Below, piece by piece: positions 22,455-35,731 of a DNA stretch of 64,000 nt. Each line of letters opens with the position of its first letter. The stretch's first letter is position 1. A program made the position numbers and the translations under genes. The stretch is taken from the NCBI RefSeq assembly GCF_036711975.1, contig NC_091967.1:7998001-8062000 (forward strand). Direction: 5' to 3'. Source of the stretch: Onthophagus taurus (taxonomy: Eukaryota > Arthropoda > Insecta > Coleoptera > Scarabaeidae). Below the pieces are notes generated by a model. That model did no database searches, had not been told where the DNA came from, and saw nothing but the letters and a program-made list of their open reading frames with translations.

Positions 22455-25400
22455 ATGAGTGTTTGTTTAGGTAAGTTTTAAACCATAAAATTAATACCAT
22501 GTAATTTAATCTAATATCTTTCAGAGACAACAAAGGTGCTTACGACACCGGCGGTTACCTTAAATACAACTTCCTCCGAGCTAGCTGAAAATGAAAAACC
22601 ACAAGTATCTTCGAAAAACATCTCGAAAATTTTCGTTGCAAACCCACAACAAGGTACAGTGACTTCAACAACACAAATGAAGATTGTAAATTCGCCATTG
22701 TTGACGATGGTGAATACTGGTCAAGGGCCGATAACCGTAGTAAAATCGTCTTTAGCTAATTCATCGGCAACTTCACACATTACACTTGTAAATTCGACGA
22801 CTTTAAAATCGACTCCAACAATAACTTTGGTAAACGCCGCTCCGATTACAGTAGTTAAAGCGGTCCAACCAACCATACATTCAGGTGTTATTAATTCTGA
22901 TAACAATAAGATTGAGACAGTTAATAACGGAACTGTGCAACCTTTAACTGAAAAAGCAACATTACACAATGTATTTGTTAAGAAGAACCATCCGGTTGGC
23001 GAACAAGACGTTGTTGTTCCGCAAAGCCACAAGTTGCTTACGGCGAATTCGTTTCCTTCCACAAATGTGATGCAATCAAATTCTGGTCAGTTATTAAAAA
23101 CGGTGAACGGTCAAAGACCGGTTACCGGAAACAAAGTAAAAATACTTAGCAATGTAATAATGCCCAACGCGATGGCGGCTGGTCCGAGTAACGTTTTATT
23201 AAACAAAAACACAAATCAAAGGATATTTCAACAAAAACCGGTCGGAAATGGGGCCACTAAATATCTAAACAAACCAATAGCGAACGTTTCAAATAAACAA
23301 GTTTTACAAAAACCGATTTCCGATAAACCGCAACAACAAAAAATCATTTACGCCGGCCCAAAGAGTCAAATAAAAACTTTATCGACGTTTAATTATGCTC
23401 CCAATAAACCTAACTTAAAAGCTTTGAGTCCTCCAATGAAACAAAACGCTCTCCCAAAACCCGGCCCGTCGCGGCAAATCCCGCCACAACAGCGCCAACA
23501 AAGACACGTTCCTGGAAAACCGAATTACATTGGAAAACACGCCGTTCAAGCTCAAAAATTAAAGCAACCGCTTCCAAAGAAGAAAGCAACCCCGTTTATA
23601 CATCAATATCAAAACAGACCGACGACAACTAATCAAGTTACTTTTAATCAAGCGCTTACGGCTCAAATTTTGGAAACGTTAGGTACGAAATCGACTTACG
23701 AATCAATCAGATACGAACCATCGTACTTTTCAGAACCGCGTCCTCATCAACAGGAAACGCGGCAGATAGAGTACAAACCTCAATCGAACTTAGACACCCT
23801 CTCGTTCGTTTGCCAAGCAGTGTTATTGGATCATAACTATAACGCTACTTTGCCAATGGACTCGCCTGTGCCTCCAAGTCCGAATCCAAGCACACCCAAC
23901 GGCGTTGGTATGTCTTTATATTCACCAGGCAGCAGCAAAAAGCGATTATTTAATTTGACTCCAACAAATCAATCTCTTACGAGTCTTTCAAGCGCTTCCC
24001 TCTTACAAAGCACGGTGAGTCAAGATGACGATGCCGCTTCTGATATAAGCTGCGTTTCCGACCGGAAACCTGATACAGAAGGAGAAGAAACCGACACGGC
24101 TCCGGAAGCGGAAGCAGTCGCTAACGACAACGATCAATTTGATCGTTACGGTGATTACGTTACAAGGTGTATTTGCGGATTTATCCATGACGATGGTTAC
24201 ATGATAGAGTGCGATCAATGTAAAGTCTGGCAACATGTTCGATGTGTTGTTAAAACGAAAAAGGTTCCCGACGATTATTTGTGTGAAGTTTGCGATCCGT
24301 CCAAACCAACAGACAGACATAAAGCGCGGACCTTACAACAACAATGGATGAGAGAGGTGCAAGAACGCGACGCAAAATTAAGAAAAGAACAGTTAAAAGA
24401 AGTTTTAACGGATTCGGATTCATCCGATGGCGATCATCCCTCGATTAACAACAATATCACGCTTGGAAAAAATCGAAGGAAAGTTGATATTAAACAAAGG
24501 CAGAGGCGCGAGAGAGAGAAAAGACAGTTAAAACGGAAAATAACTAAACGAAAGATGAGAAGTCAATGTAAAACTGGAAGTGGTGATGATGAAAAAACTC
24601 ATCTTCCTCAGTTGCGGCAGTGGATTGATAATTACGAGGAAGCCGTTACTAATCATTATTCACCTGAATTGCGAGCTAGAATTAGTAATATTAGGATTAA
24701 TGGGGCTCATTCTGAATTTTCTGGACAAGTTGATCCGCAAGTACAAAGGTTTGTAAATTTTGTATTTTTATTAAAGTTACAAAATGTTTATGAAAAATAG
24801 CTATTTAGCTAAGTTAAGCATATTTAAATTGCCCATTCAGTTTTCTATGTATTTGTGATTAGTTCACAGTTGAACCCTTAACTTATCCTTGGTCCAAGTG
24901 ACTGTTTATATATTATCAAAAATTGCAATATTTTAGGAATGTTGGCTAGAGTGACATAGCTATTTATTAGTTTATGTGATTTACAGGAAAACCTCGAACT
25001 ATAACGGACTTTGGATAAAATGGACAAAATATTTTTAAATCAATTTAATGAGTTGTCTATATGATGTATAAAGTTAGTAGTTGTAGTTTTAATTGTTATT
25101 CAGCGCTAGATTGTATATTTTTATTGAACTAAAAGTATAACTAACATGAAACCTAGAACCAGAAACATTTGGGTTTAGCTGTGCATCTCTTAAGATGGCT
25201 AAACCCAAATGTTTCTAGTTCTAAGTATGGTGTTAGTTCTAGTGACAGTTCTAGGTAGCGCTAATTAGTACTAGATATTACATATTTTTATTGAACTAAA
25301 ACTATAACACTAGAAACTAGTGTTAGTTCTAGTTTTAATTGTTATTTACCGTTTACTTCACGAACGGGCCTTTGAGCTGTGCACTTGTTCAAATATAAAG

Positions 25401-28400
25401 ACTGAACGCAACGGTGTGGATAGCTGTTCGAATTTGAATTCGAATATGGTTACTACATTCATATATTGCGAGTTATATGAAATTCCCGTTATAACGTACT
25501 TTTGGCTATAACAGACACTCCCTTGCCCGTATTAATCCGTTATATCGAGGTTTTACTGTACTAATATTAAAATATGAGACTGTATAATGAAGAAAGAATA
25601 ACAAATGTTGTTAAAATTAAATTGCATTTTGAAATTTTTTTTATAATTTTTCTTATGATTAATTGTTGCAGTTTGATCTTGTACAAGTACAACCTCATCT
25701 GAAAAGCCAATGTAATATGGCTAGAAGATTATATTGAAGGAAACTAATTCACATGCTGAGCCATAATCTCACTGCTACTCTATAAACTTGATTTTCCTTT
25801 ACCTCAACAAAATATTTACAAAATACGGTACTAATTCAGACTAATGTCAGAAATACTTATATATTGATGAAAAATTTCTCATTTTCATGGATGTATTTGG
25901 AAAGTTTCGAAATCACCTAAAATACTTAAAATGCCCTTACATTCTCAGAAAATCTGTTGGTAATCTTCTTAAAATTCTTGAAATTAGTAGAAAAATCTTT
26001 GATAATCTGGAGATATTACTTGAAACTTGTTAAAATCTTAAGAAAAATCTTGAAATTTTGACGCATGTCCTCAGACGATTTTTAAAAATCGTTTTAAATG
26101 TTTGAAAATTCTTCAAAGTCGAAGAAAATGCTTATAAATCTTTTGAAAGTGAGCTAAAAAGTTCGTAAAATGATTTCGGAATCCTTGAAAATTCAGACTT
26201 TTTTGGGCAACCCATAGATATCTTGGCCAATATTTGAAAATTAATAAAAATTCTTGTTTTCTAGAAAACTGCGCTACATCTATTATATCGTATACATATC
26301 GATACAAAATTTGATAGTCTACAAGAACGTTACGTCTTTATCTAAGCGCATTCTAATCAAAATGATTTTTTAAAGTGTGGTAGGTTTTCTTTGAGTTTTA
26401 GGACAAGCAATGTATGAACAACTAGACATGTTAATGTTGGTCATGGACCCCTATACCGTTTAAGTAATACCTTTGAGCACAGAGTAAATAAATAACGTAG
26501 TTTTATACATAAACACGAATACATTTTTTCTAATATTTTAACATAATATAAAAAACGAATTTAGTGTGAATGGTGAACACTCATTTCTGATACAAGTTTT
26601 TTTTCAGTTTCATGACACAATTTTTAACTTGAAACAGTGATGAAAAATGTTACTCATAGAGATTTGTGATTGGAAATGAAATTAAAGTCCAGAGCTCGAA
26701 TAGCTTTTTTCTCTTTGAATACGATTTGAAGCCCTCTATCAGTAGCTAAATTAATACAATCTTCTTCCTTGTTCTCCAAATGCATGTATTCTTTTATAAT
26801 AAATGAAGTCTCTTCTGAGTTGAGCCCTTGAGTCTTTTGGAAGTGTATCTTTAGACATTTCTAAAAACGGCGACAAGTTTAGAAATAATTAAGCCACGGT
26901 CGTTTGCGACCATATGAAGAATACTATGTCGACCCAAAACTTGACTGTTTGCAAGAAAGTGCGCTTATTTAATTGTATTTTAAGTTTTAGGTTAGAATTG
27001 CATTTAGAATAGTTAAGCCGAGACGCAACATTGATATCCATGCCAAAATTAAACAGTTTTAAAAGATGATTTGATAATTCTTAAGGATGGGAGATCTATT
27101 ATTTAGATACAATATTTAGTGTATTTAAGTGAGTTCGTTTGCGACCAAAACACTACTTTGAGACAAATATTGATAGATCCCTTTATATTTAATTTTCTTC
27201 TTTGTTTGTTTGAATTTATCAAAACGAATAGGGAGAAACCCAAGTTTTTAATTTAAACATTCATAAAAATCCTAAAACGTTAAAATTACTTTCTTCGTCC
27301 ACGTTCATATGAAGGCCCACTTATACTAACCTCCTAAGCTATCTAGCGGATAGTTACCATAATAATGGTTTTAAGCGGTGTCATTGGCTCTAATTCATCT
27401 ATATGATAAATTTATCAAGATGTGGTAAAAGTGGGCGTAAATATACAAAATAGAGTTGCTTTCAGAATAGAATTATTACGTTTACTTTGACTAATAACAG
27501 GTTATTAATTAAGAATTAATTAATTGATCATATTAGTTTGACCTTCAGTGAAAAAGTCAAAATATTTTTTGATAAATGACAGATGTCTTTCAAAACCCAG
27601 CATTGTTATTGTTGAAAATTGTCAAGAGTTATAAGCTTATTCTAAAGATTATCCACATTTTTCTAATATCACGTAAGAACAAAAATTTAACAAATTTCCC
27701 ATTATTTAAAAAACAAGAAATAATTTTCATCTTTTTGACGTTTATTGAATGTATAAAATTAACGACAAATTTTTTTTCTTTTTAGATGCAAACTCGAAAC
27801 AAACTCAAATGGCACAAAATGTTTATTAACAACGCTGGATTTAGATGCTGGAACTCCCATAATCGAACTTCGTGGCAAATACATGCTGTCAACGCAACAC
27901 CGAACATCAACGAATGTTAATAATTTAACGACGCGACAACAACGACCCGGTCCGTTTTTATTTTTCTATCGATTAAATCGAGATAATACTGAAGTGTGTG
28001 TCGATACACGAACGTATGGAAACGTGGCCCGATTCGTCCGTCGATCCTGTCAACCGAACGCGGAATTGAGGCATTGCATAGAGAAAGGCGTCCTACATTT
28101 GTACATTGTGACAGCGTCGGCTGTCGAAAAGGATGTGGAATTAACGATTAAGCACGAATCTCACGACTTGGTCGCGGCGGTGAACACGACGGCGGAAGTG
28201 AGTTGCGCGTGCGGTAATCCGGAAACGTGCGCGTTAAAATCGCAGTCTCGAAAGAATGGGATTCAAGTCCCCGGCGAGGTGAATCTGCACAGGAAGCGGC
28301 GCGGAAGAAGAACGAGTTCCACCGTCAATTCCGACACAATTAAAGTTAAAGAAGAACCTCCACCGTCTTTACCACCCGAAAAGGAAGAAAATGTAGTGGA

Positions 28401-31400
28401 AGAAAAAATAGACGTCAAAAAAATTGAGGTTATTAAAAAAGTTGAGGTTAAAAAGGAAGAAATTGAAATTGAGGAGGTTAAAATTGAAGAGATTAAAATA
28501 AAAGAGGAAATTAAAGAGGAAGAGACTACAACAATGGTTGAAGCTTCATCTCCTCCACCTCCACCACCTCCTCCCCCCGTTGTTAATCGAAGATCATCAG
28601 CAAAAAGTGATCATGAAGACCGAAAAGAATCACCCGCTCAATCCGATGAAAAAGACAAGAAAAAATTGAGTCGTGAGGAAAGAAAATTTCAAGCAATTAT
28701 GAAAGCGATTGAAAGAATGGAAAAACAAGAACAGCGGAAACAAGAACATCAAGCAAAACAAGCAAACCGAAGAGAATCGGAACCTTTACCGGGTGGAAAA
28801 GACGAAGAAAAAAATTTGGGACGAGGAAAACGACGGAAACGGAAAGGCCGAACAAGAACATTAAGCACAAATTCGCAACAAGGTAGAAGAAATCGTTTAA
28901 ATTCCGCGGATTCGGCTCATGCGACATCTAGTGATGAAACTTTATTATCACCGAATGATCAAAATATCGATCAGAGTTCTCCGAGAAAAGCAGCTGGTCT
29001 TCTTTTGGCATTTTCAAATGGTGATGGTTTAAACGAAACGAAATCTTGCTCCCCGGAACAAGTTGGTGATATCGATTCAAATTCAAATTCTTCACCCGAA
29101 ACACCACTTTCGTCGGCTTGTCTATTAGTTGCAGCTGCAGTTGAACCTTTAGAACCAGGATTTAAATTTCCAAAAACAAAAAAGGGGTTAATGAATGAAT
29201 GGTTGAATAAAGGCACGGAACAACCACCAACGGTTATTTCACCATCGTTAAGTATTACACCAACAGAGAGTGTTTATGATACTGCAACCGGTTTTTATAC
29301 CCCAACCAAAAACTTAGTCGCTTTAGCTCAAGCTGCAACAACATTTTGCGATAACGATACACAACCGAGAGTTAACGCTAAAAAACGTTGGTTAAGGCAA
29401 GCTATTAGCGAAGATCAATGTGATAGTCCGAGTAGTAGCAGACCGGAATCTCCTCCAATTAGCAGCGAAACCTTGGCACCACCAAAAAAACGAAGACTTC
29501 CGCGAGAATCTCTTTCAACGGAAAGTATGGTTTCAAAGGGAGACGAAGACGACGTTAACAACGTTAACCAAGAAAGTAGCGAAACGGTCGAACCGGAATT
29601 TACCGAGCAAATTAATACCCAGCCGACACAACCTTTATTAACAGCACGGTTTGAATCGAGTCAGGAATTCGTGCGGAAAGAATTTTCTTTGTTAGATCCA
29701 AGATTATGTCGCGATCGACAAAATCCATTATTTAATAGCGAGCATTTAGTTGGAACGGTTGAGAAAACGTTGAGTTTTTTGGGGTTTCAAGATAATAAGA
29801 AACCGGAGGCTATACCAACTAAAAGAAAGGTAAAGGTTTTATGCGGATTGTGATTAATAAATTCCACATAAATTTGAAATTACATAATCTCAAGTACAGT
29901 AAAACCTCGATATAACGGACAAAAAGAATATCAGTTTAGCTAAATATTAATAAAGTTAGATAGAATCTAACTTTGGTTATTCCTCAAGTTGCTCTATTCT
30001 ATGTTCATAGATAAACTTGGGGTATTCCCTGAGTTCTCTATATTATGTATAAATCAAGATGGTAGTTCTAGTTTTAATTGTTATTCAGCGCTAGATTGTT
30101 GTATATTTTTATTGAACTAACACTAGATCTAGAAACATGCGGGTTTAGCTGTACGTCTTTTAATTCTAATCCTAGTATTAGTTTTAGTTGTTATTCATCA
30201 TGAACTAACTTAGAACTAACACTAGACCAAAGATTAAAGAGTAACTGATAAGAGATATAAGACATTCCAATTTAAATGTCTTGACAATAACAAACCATTA
30301 CAATTTAAAGGTTCATAGCGTTCAAGGTCATAAAAAATGGCAGCCCTACATCAAAGATGCCGACACGAAGCGTCGTATCTTGTTTACTCTTTAATCTGTG
30401 ACTAGACCTAGAACTAGAATCTAGTCCTAGAATCTAGTTTCTAGTTCTAGGTCTAGTGTTAGTTCTAGTTTTATTTGTTATTCAACGCCAGGTTGTTGAA
30501 TATTTTTATTGAACTAACACTAGAAATAGAACTAGAAACTAGATTATGAACTTTAAATCTCAAACTAATAACATTACAAAACCCGAATAAAAGAAATTTG
30601 ATAATTCAAAGTGCGAAATAGTAGTTGTGTGACGTCACGAACGGTCCTTTAAGTTATACACCTATTCTCGCGTTGTAATAGTCCTCTTAGATTCTACCGT
30701 CGTTGGTATAAATATGATTTTTCATGTAACGCGACATTCTCTTCTTCGTGTTAGTTCGTTATATATCAAAGTTTTACTGTATTACTTTATTTGAAGCATA
30801 CTGGATGTTGATTTAGAAGTGGATCGTAGAATTAGATTGAAAATTTTAATCTTGACCTCAGTCCCAAACGGTTATTTCAACGATTTATGTGGGATTTATC
30901 AATCAAGATGGGACTCTAACTCTTGAAATAAATGTAGTAAAAATGAATGATTTGTTAATTTGATACGATTCGAGTTTAATTTGTTTGTTTTTAGCTCTCG
31001 ATAACCGAATATCGTCAAAGAAAAAAGCTTAATGTAAACGACAAACAAGACGAGGGTATAATTGAAGAAATGGCCGCGGAGTCGCAGTCTCCGAAAATGC
31101 TTCGGAATCGGTCGAATAGTTCAAGTTCGACTTCGTGTCCTACTTCGGACGAGGAAGTTTCCCCACCATCGAATCCACCTCAAAAAAGTAACTAAATTAT
31201 TTATTTACAAGATAAATTTAATTTAATTTATCTTTTTTAGTTTTATCAGCTTTTAATTCTGAACCCACCGAACTTGAACGTCAAAGGGAAAACGTCAGTT
31301 TGCGGCTTAAAAAAGCTTTAGGATTAACGTTGGATGTTGAAACTCGTAAATCAGGTAATTAATTAATTCATGATTGTCAGCATTTTTGATTTATTTAATA

Positions 31401-32049
31401 TTAATTTTATTTTTAAGCGTCCATTAATGTCGAAACGATTTTAAAACGAGACCTTCCATCACCTCCGAAACCGAATTTAATATTACCGCTTTCATCACCG
31501 ACGTTTCCGATTCCGGGTTCCGGCGATGTTTCAAATGAATTACCTCCGCTTCAAACTCCACCCCCACAGCAACAAATTCAGAATCAATCAATGCAATTTC
31601 AACAAATACAACAACAAAAAGTGATACAAGAAGTCGATGATTGTGCGGTGTCTGAAATTCCTTTGGAACAACCCTCTGAAACGACGATTACCGTTGCTGA
31701 GGGTGATGAAGAAATGCTTGAAGAGACTCTTTCTGATACGATACGTTCGTCAGAACCTCCGGTGCTTTATTACACCCCCGATGAAGAAGAAATGGAAATG
31801 ACAGTTACAGAAAGTGATGGTATTGATGATACTGATGGTGGCAGTGCTAGTTATGTGCCCCCTTTTAATAATCCATTGTATCCCAATAGTAATTATACGA
31901 ATTACGGTTCAGTTATAGGTAAATTAATTAAGCTTATTTATTAAATTAATTGAAATAATAATTATTGATTGTTTTTTTTAGATGATGATGCGCCATATGA
32001 AGGTAGAAATCCATCTCCACCTCCAAATCACGGAGAGGATGTCCATTGA
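22455..32049 (+). CDS. upSET: upSET / KMT2E / SETD5 family chromatin regulator (PHD + SET)
   Basis: This is a chromatin protein that recruits histone deacetylase activity and restrains open chromatin; the SET domains of this family have weak or no methyltransferase activity. Seven exons are inferred: 22455-22470 (the coding part of an exon starting 22357), 22525-24748, 27786-29829, 30995-31187, 31241-31354, 31418-31918, 31982-32049, giving 1719 aa. The N-terminus is low-complexity (Q, N, V, T). A PHD finger follows, CICGFIHDDGYMIECDQC ... WQHVRC ... CEVC, then a basic region. The SET domain is split by a 3 kb intron: IIELRGKYML, RTYGNVARFVRRSCQPNAEL, CACG. Downstream come a poly-proline run, K/E-rich segments and the SITEYRQR motif. 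The start is uncertain because the 22357 exon stays open in frame upstream of the ATG. Introns 2 and 3 carry Tigger-like elements. Confidence 0.93.
24982..25560. mobile_element. Tigger/pogo-like non-autonomous element in upSET intron 2
   Basis: It starts TACAGGAAAACCTCGAACTATAACGG and ends CCGTTATATCGAGG..TTTTACTGTA. These are inverted repeats of the ACCTCGATATAACG type found in pogo/Tigger (Tc1/mariner) elements, with TA at each end. A near-perfect palindrome lies at 25162-25214 (ACATTTGGGTTTAGC ... GCTAAACCCAAATGT), flanked by short AACTAGAACTAG-like words. No transposase remains. The segment near 25450-25490 is shared with the MSH5-intron MITE, so the element is mosaic. Confidence 0.8.
26654..26836 (-). 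pseudogene. Orphan open segment in upSET intron 2, possible transposase relic
   Basis: The minus strand reads about 60 codons without a stop, ending in TGA at 26654. It includes SEETSFIIKEYMHLENKEED and INLATDRGLQIVFKEKKAI. It has normal amino-acid diversity despite AT-rich surroundings. The LxxDxxLxxxFKEK spacing recalls the region before the C-terminal dimerisation domain of ZBED-type hAT transposases, but the match is weak. It could equally be chance. No start or neighbouring exon was found. Confidence 0.25.
29895..30781. mobile_element. Tigger/pogo-like non-autonomous element in upSET intron 3
   Basis: Terminal inverted repeats: TACAGTAAAACCTCGATATA, continuing ACGG, at the left; GTTATATATCAAAGTTTTAC, continuing TGTA, at the right, with TA flanks. 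The interior repeats CTAGTGTTAGTTCTAG words and TTATTCAGCGCTAGATTG, also seen in the copies at 24982, 34990 and 54907. There is no open transposase frame. It nearly fills the 1.17 kb intron. Confidence 0.85.
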
Positions 32050-33905
32050 ATAAGTGAAATTAATTTAAAAAAAAATGAAAAGTCGTAGTGATGAAAGCTT
32101 TAACACAAAAGAACCTGAAAAGAATGAAGTGAAAGAAATGGAAGAAAAAGAATGTGTAAATACACCCCCACCCCCCACACTTTGCCCCTTTATTACAGAA
32201 TCTAATCTTTTTTGTGCAATCACTAAAATTACTATACTCTTTAGGTCTCGCCCTGTTTAATTACTATTTGTTTAATTAGAGGTTTTTTTTTTATTTATGA
32301 AACGACGAAATTAAAATTGACCCATTAATGAGCCGTTCTTTAAAGAAAAATAGTTGCTCTCGTGTTGTAGTGCGTAGTAAATATGAAAGAGAGAAATTGG
32401 TTAATTGCGCCTTAATATATTTCAATTAATATTACATAATTAAATATTACAAGCACACAGATTAAAAAAAAACACGCCCATAATAATGCGTTAATTATAT
32501 ATATATTTTTTGTAATATCTACGGAGTATATAATTTAAGTTTTTTTTTTATTTTCTATTATTTGAGGCACTTGCCATAATTTTATATTTTGCATATAATT
32601 ATAATTTAATTTTTGTGTCGATTTTCATCATTTTTTTTTCTTGCATTACTACTCGATAGGATGAATTGTGTACAAGAAAAAAAAAACAACCCAGTGTTTT
32701 TTCTTTTTTTTTTTGATTATTTTTGCGGGAAAGGTGTTATTACCGCTTAATTTATAAAAGTACAAAATTATTTATAAAATAAGGGAAAAGATTGATCTCT
32801 CCATTGTTTATAAAAATAGAATTCGCGTTTTTTTTTTGTTTAATTAACTTTCTTTTTGTATTTTTTTTCTTTTGTATTAGAAAATAAGATCATTAAAAGA
32901 AAATGATATGAATCCTTTGGGTTGTAAATTTTTTTCTTTCGATTCGTTTGTAAAACGTTCGAAACAAAGAAAACGGTCTATTTAGGTTTAAGATATTTAG
33001 TAAAGTAATATTTAGTTCTTTTTTCTTGGGTCAGTTGTGTACCTGTTTCGTTTTTGTAATTATTAGGTTTTTTTTTTTGAATCTGTTGTGTTTGGAAATC
33101 TAAAAGTACATCGCTTACATCACATTCTTTTTAAGTTATTTTTAGAAGAAAATATAATATAATATATAAATATATATATATAAATATAGCTGACCCCACT
33201 GTATCACACACACAAACTCGTTTTTTTTGTAAATAAAGCAAATTAATGTGTACATAGAGGAGATATATTGTAAAAAAATATAATGAATTTGTACATTTCG
33301 TACTTTGTTGTTCTGGAAATTATCTTTTTTGTTTTATTAATTTTCTTTTTAATTATTCAATTTGGCTAATTTATTTTTATATTTACGATTATGCCAGGTT
33401 ATGGAAATATTTAAACCTAAATACTAAAAGAAAAATAAATAAGCTCTGGCGTAATTGTTTAAGTCGACTTTGTAAATTTAGAGAGTACGGAAGAAAGTGA
33501 ATAAAAACATTTGTAAGAGTTTTACTCTTTTGTGTACAAAAATTTTTGTAGAAAAAAATATTAAAACGTTAACAAAAAAAATGTAAAACTAACGAAATAA
33601 CGGGAAATTAAGTCTCTCAATCAGTATTAAATCTTTTTCTAAAAAAGAATATTAAAAAGAATTAAAACTCTTACACACACCAGTCGAAAAAAATACATAA
33701 AGGATCAATTTGTCAATGATATCAAGGACAAAATGAGTTCGACTAAAAAAATAAACTAACGTTTTACTGAAACTATTTTAATATATTACTTGGCTGTACA
33801 TATAACTTTAATTTGATGTTGGTACGCAGTGACCGTACAATTATTGAATAATAAACGATTAAATTGTCACAACATTATTTTATTAACCATTGAAAATTTA
33901 ATTCA
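32050..33905 (+). other. Long AT-rich 3' UTR and flank of upSET
   Basis: This is very AT-rich sequence with long T runs and several AATAAA signals (near 33231, 33434, 33501 and 33850), as expected of a long 3' UTR. A 61-codon frame at 32075-32260 starts soon after the stop and is rich in E and K, but has no counterpart I recognise and is not called. The true poly(A) site cannot be fixed by eye. Confidence 0.55.
33782..33905. repeat. Direct repeat, left copy, flanking a transposon cluster
   Basis: TATTACTTGGCTGTACATATAA followed by TTTGATGTTGGTAC and ATTATTGAATAATAAACGAT recurs almost identically at 35618-35717. The left copy carries about 13 extra bases (GCAGTGACCGTAC) after GGTAC. The 1.7 kb between the copies is mostly transposon relics. 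Confidence 0.8.
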
Positions 33906-34241
33906 TTAATCGATAGTGCCGTTTCATCGCCAGCAATCCCAGAGTGACCTGGGACCCAGATCAGAGAACCTCTGTTATCACCACAACTCAGTGTCTTTAA
34001 AGTTCTTTTACAGTCATTAACCAGAGCAGCTTTGCAGCGCCTGGAGAGCTGCTTTACTGTTTGATAGAAATCGTACTGTCATGTTCTTCACCCCTATCCC
34101 AAGAAGGATTTTTTTTCATTTGGGTTTAGCCGTCTTAAGAGACGTACCGCTAAACCCAAATGTTTCTGATTTGAGGAACTCTATCAATTGTCAGAACGGC
34201 TTTCCGGAATTCCAAACAGCATAGACGCATGAAATAAATAT

Positions 34242-34985
34242 TTAACGACTGAGTCTGTTACAAAGTAATTCTACGTGGTCGTACCAAGTAAGAAGACTGT
34301 CTAGAACAACGCTCAAATATTGCACCTTTCCTCCTAGGAACTCGTGATGAATTCGATTAGTTGTCAAGTAGATGTTGTTAGATGTGCAAATTCTAAGATC
34401 CTCACTATCTACATGTTCTTTCCCTCGACCCGAAACCATCGTTACTGTATCATCCGCAAACAGGAGAGTAAGATAATTAATACTAATGGGTAAGTACGTA
34501 TTAATACAGATAATAAAGAACAGAGGCACTTCAATTTTAATACATTTTATATCGCTCTTGGGAGCGGCTTTCGAAATAAGATTTAACGTAACTCCATGAA
34601 AACCATAATATTCCATCTTGCTCAGAAAAATCTCATGGTTCATAGAGTCAAACGCTTTACAAAAATCATGGAAGTGTGCTAGACAGTTTTCCTCACATTC
34701 GAAACGATCATAAACCCATTCAATCAGTCTCTGAACGTCATTTACTGCTGATTTAGCTTTCCTAAACCCATACATAATGAAATATTTATTCTTATCAAAA
34801 AAGTTTATTATTCGGAGTGCCATGATTTACTCGAAAATCTTAGAAAAGGCTGGTAGAATAGCAATAGGTCTGTAGTTATTCTTATTCTCAGGACCACCTT
34901 TTTTAAGTATTGGTATAATTCTAATTGAGCAGTTTATAATATCAGAAACTGGATCTTTTACGATGTTTACGGTTTCCGTACACAG
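34242..34985 (-). mobile_element. LINE relic: reverse transcriptase fragment
   Basis: Read on the minus strand, the order is NNYRPIAILPAFSKIFE, then GFRKAKSAVNDVQRLIEWV, then FCKAFDSMNHEIFLSKMEYY, then LLFADDT. These are the fingers-to-palm motifs of Jockey/CR1-like LINE reverse transcriptases, ending at the catalytic F-A-D-D block. An in-frame stop separates the first two blocks, and the segment between the YYG motif and FADD is shortened (the PQGSILGP motif is missing). The copy is dead and lacks the endonuclease, thumb and 3' end. It may or may not be the same family as the fragment at 5395-5965. Confidence 0.88.
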
Positions 34986-34989
34986 TTCT

Positions 34990-35215
34990 ACATAGTAACA
35001 GTGCTAGCGTATAACTAGAACTAACACTATACCTAGAACTAGAATCATTCGGGTTTAGCCTTTTTTAGAGACCTGGGCTAAACCCAAATGATTCTAGTTG
35101 TAGGTATAGTGTTAGTTCTACATAGTAACAGTGTTTGTGTAAAACTAGAACTAACACTAGACCTAGTTTTGTCTGTTATTCAGCGCTACATTGTTATATA
35201 TTTGAATCGAAGTAG
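34990..35215. mobile_element. Fragment of Tigger-like element with palindromic core
   Basis: AACTAGAACTAACACTA words surround a hairpin at about 35030-35105 whose arms (ATTCGGGTTTAGCC / GGCTAAACCCAAATGAT) match the core of the copies at 24982 and 54907. A second half-core sits at 34128-34175, on the other side of the LINE relic. The LINE therefore probably inserted into, or recombined with, one of these elements. Confidence 0.6.
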
Positions 35216-35617
35216 TTGAAAGGTCAATATTCAAAGGAATATTCAAATTGAAAGGAAATTTGGCGTAATTTTATCAACAAAACGAAATAGTTTTAAATTT
35301 CCCGCGTGACCTTCGAGCCAAAATGGCGGCCACCGCGGTATTTTGTAAATCTGGGAACTTTAGTTTAAGTAATTTCTTAACTAATAGAGAAATGTACAGT
35401 AACCTAAAATTCGAGTTGAAAATGCTATGATTTTGCTTTGATTTTGTTAACACTAATTACTATATTATTTTTGTAATAAAATCGTGAGAAATACATGTCA
35501 AATCGTGAGATTAAAGGTGGCAACCTTGGCCTGTACTATTAAGCAATGTTGCATTTTATGTGGATTTTGAACTATGTGGGATTTTATGTGGATATATAAT
35601 TTAATTCCCAGTATTAC

Positions 35618-35717
35618 TTGGCTGTATATATAACTTTAATTTGATGTTGGTACAATTATTGAATAATAAACGATTAAATTGTCACAACTTTATTTACTTA
35701 ACCTTTAAAAATTTCAT
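35618..35717. repeat. Direct repeat, right copy
   Basis: This is the second copy of the segment at 33782-33905, lacking the 13-bp interior piece. It abuts the 3' end of CIAO3, so it probably forms part of that gene's 3' UTR, whereas the left copy lies at the upSET 3' end. Confidence 0.8.
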
Positions 35718-35731
35718 TTTTCATATTAAAA

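Noticed and set aside
32075-32260. 61-codon frame just after the upSET stop
   Set aside because: Low-complexity E/K then F/I sequence in a 3' UTR; no link to the gene's last exon in phase.
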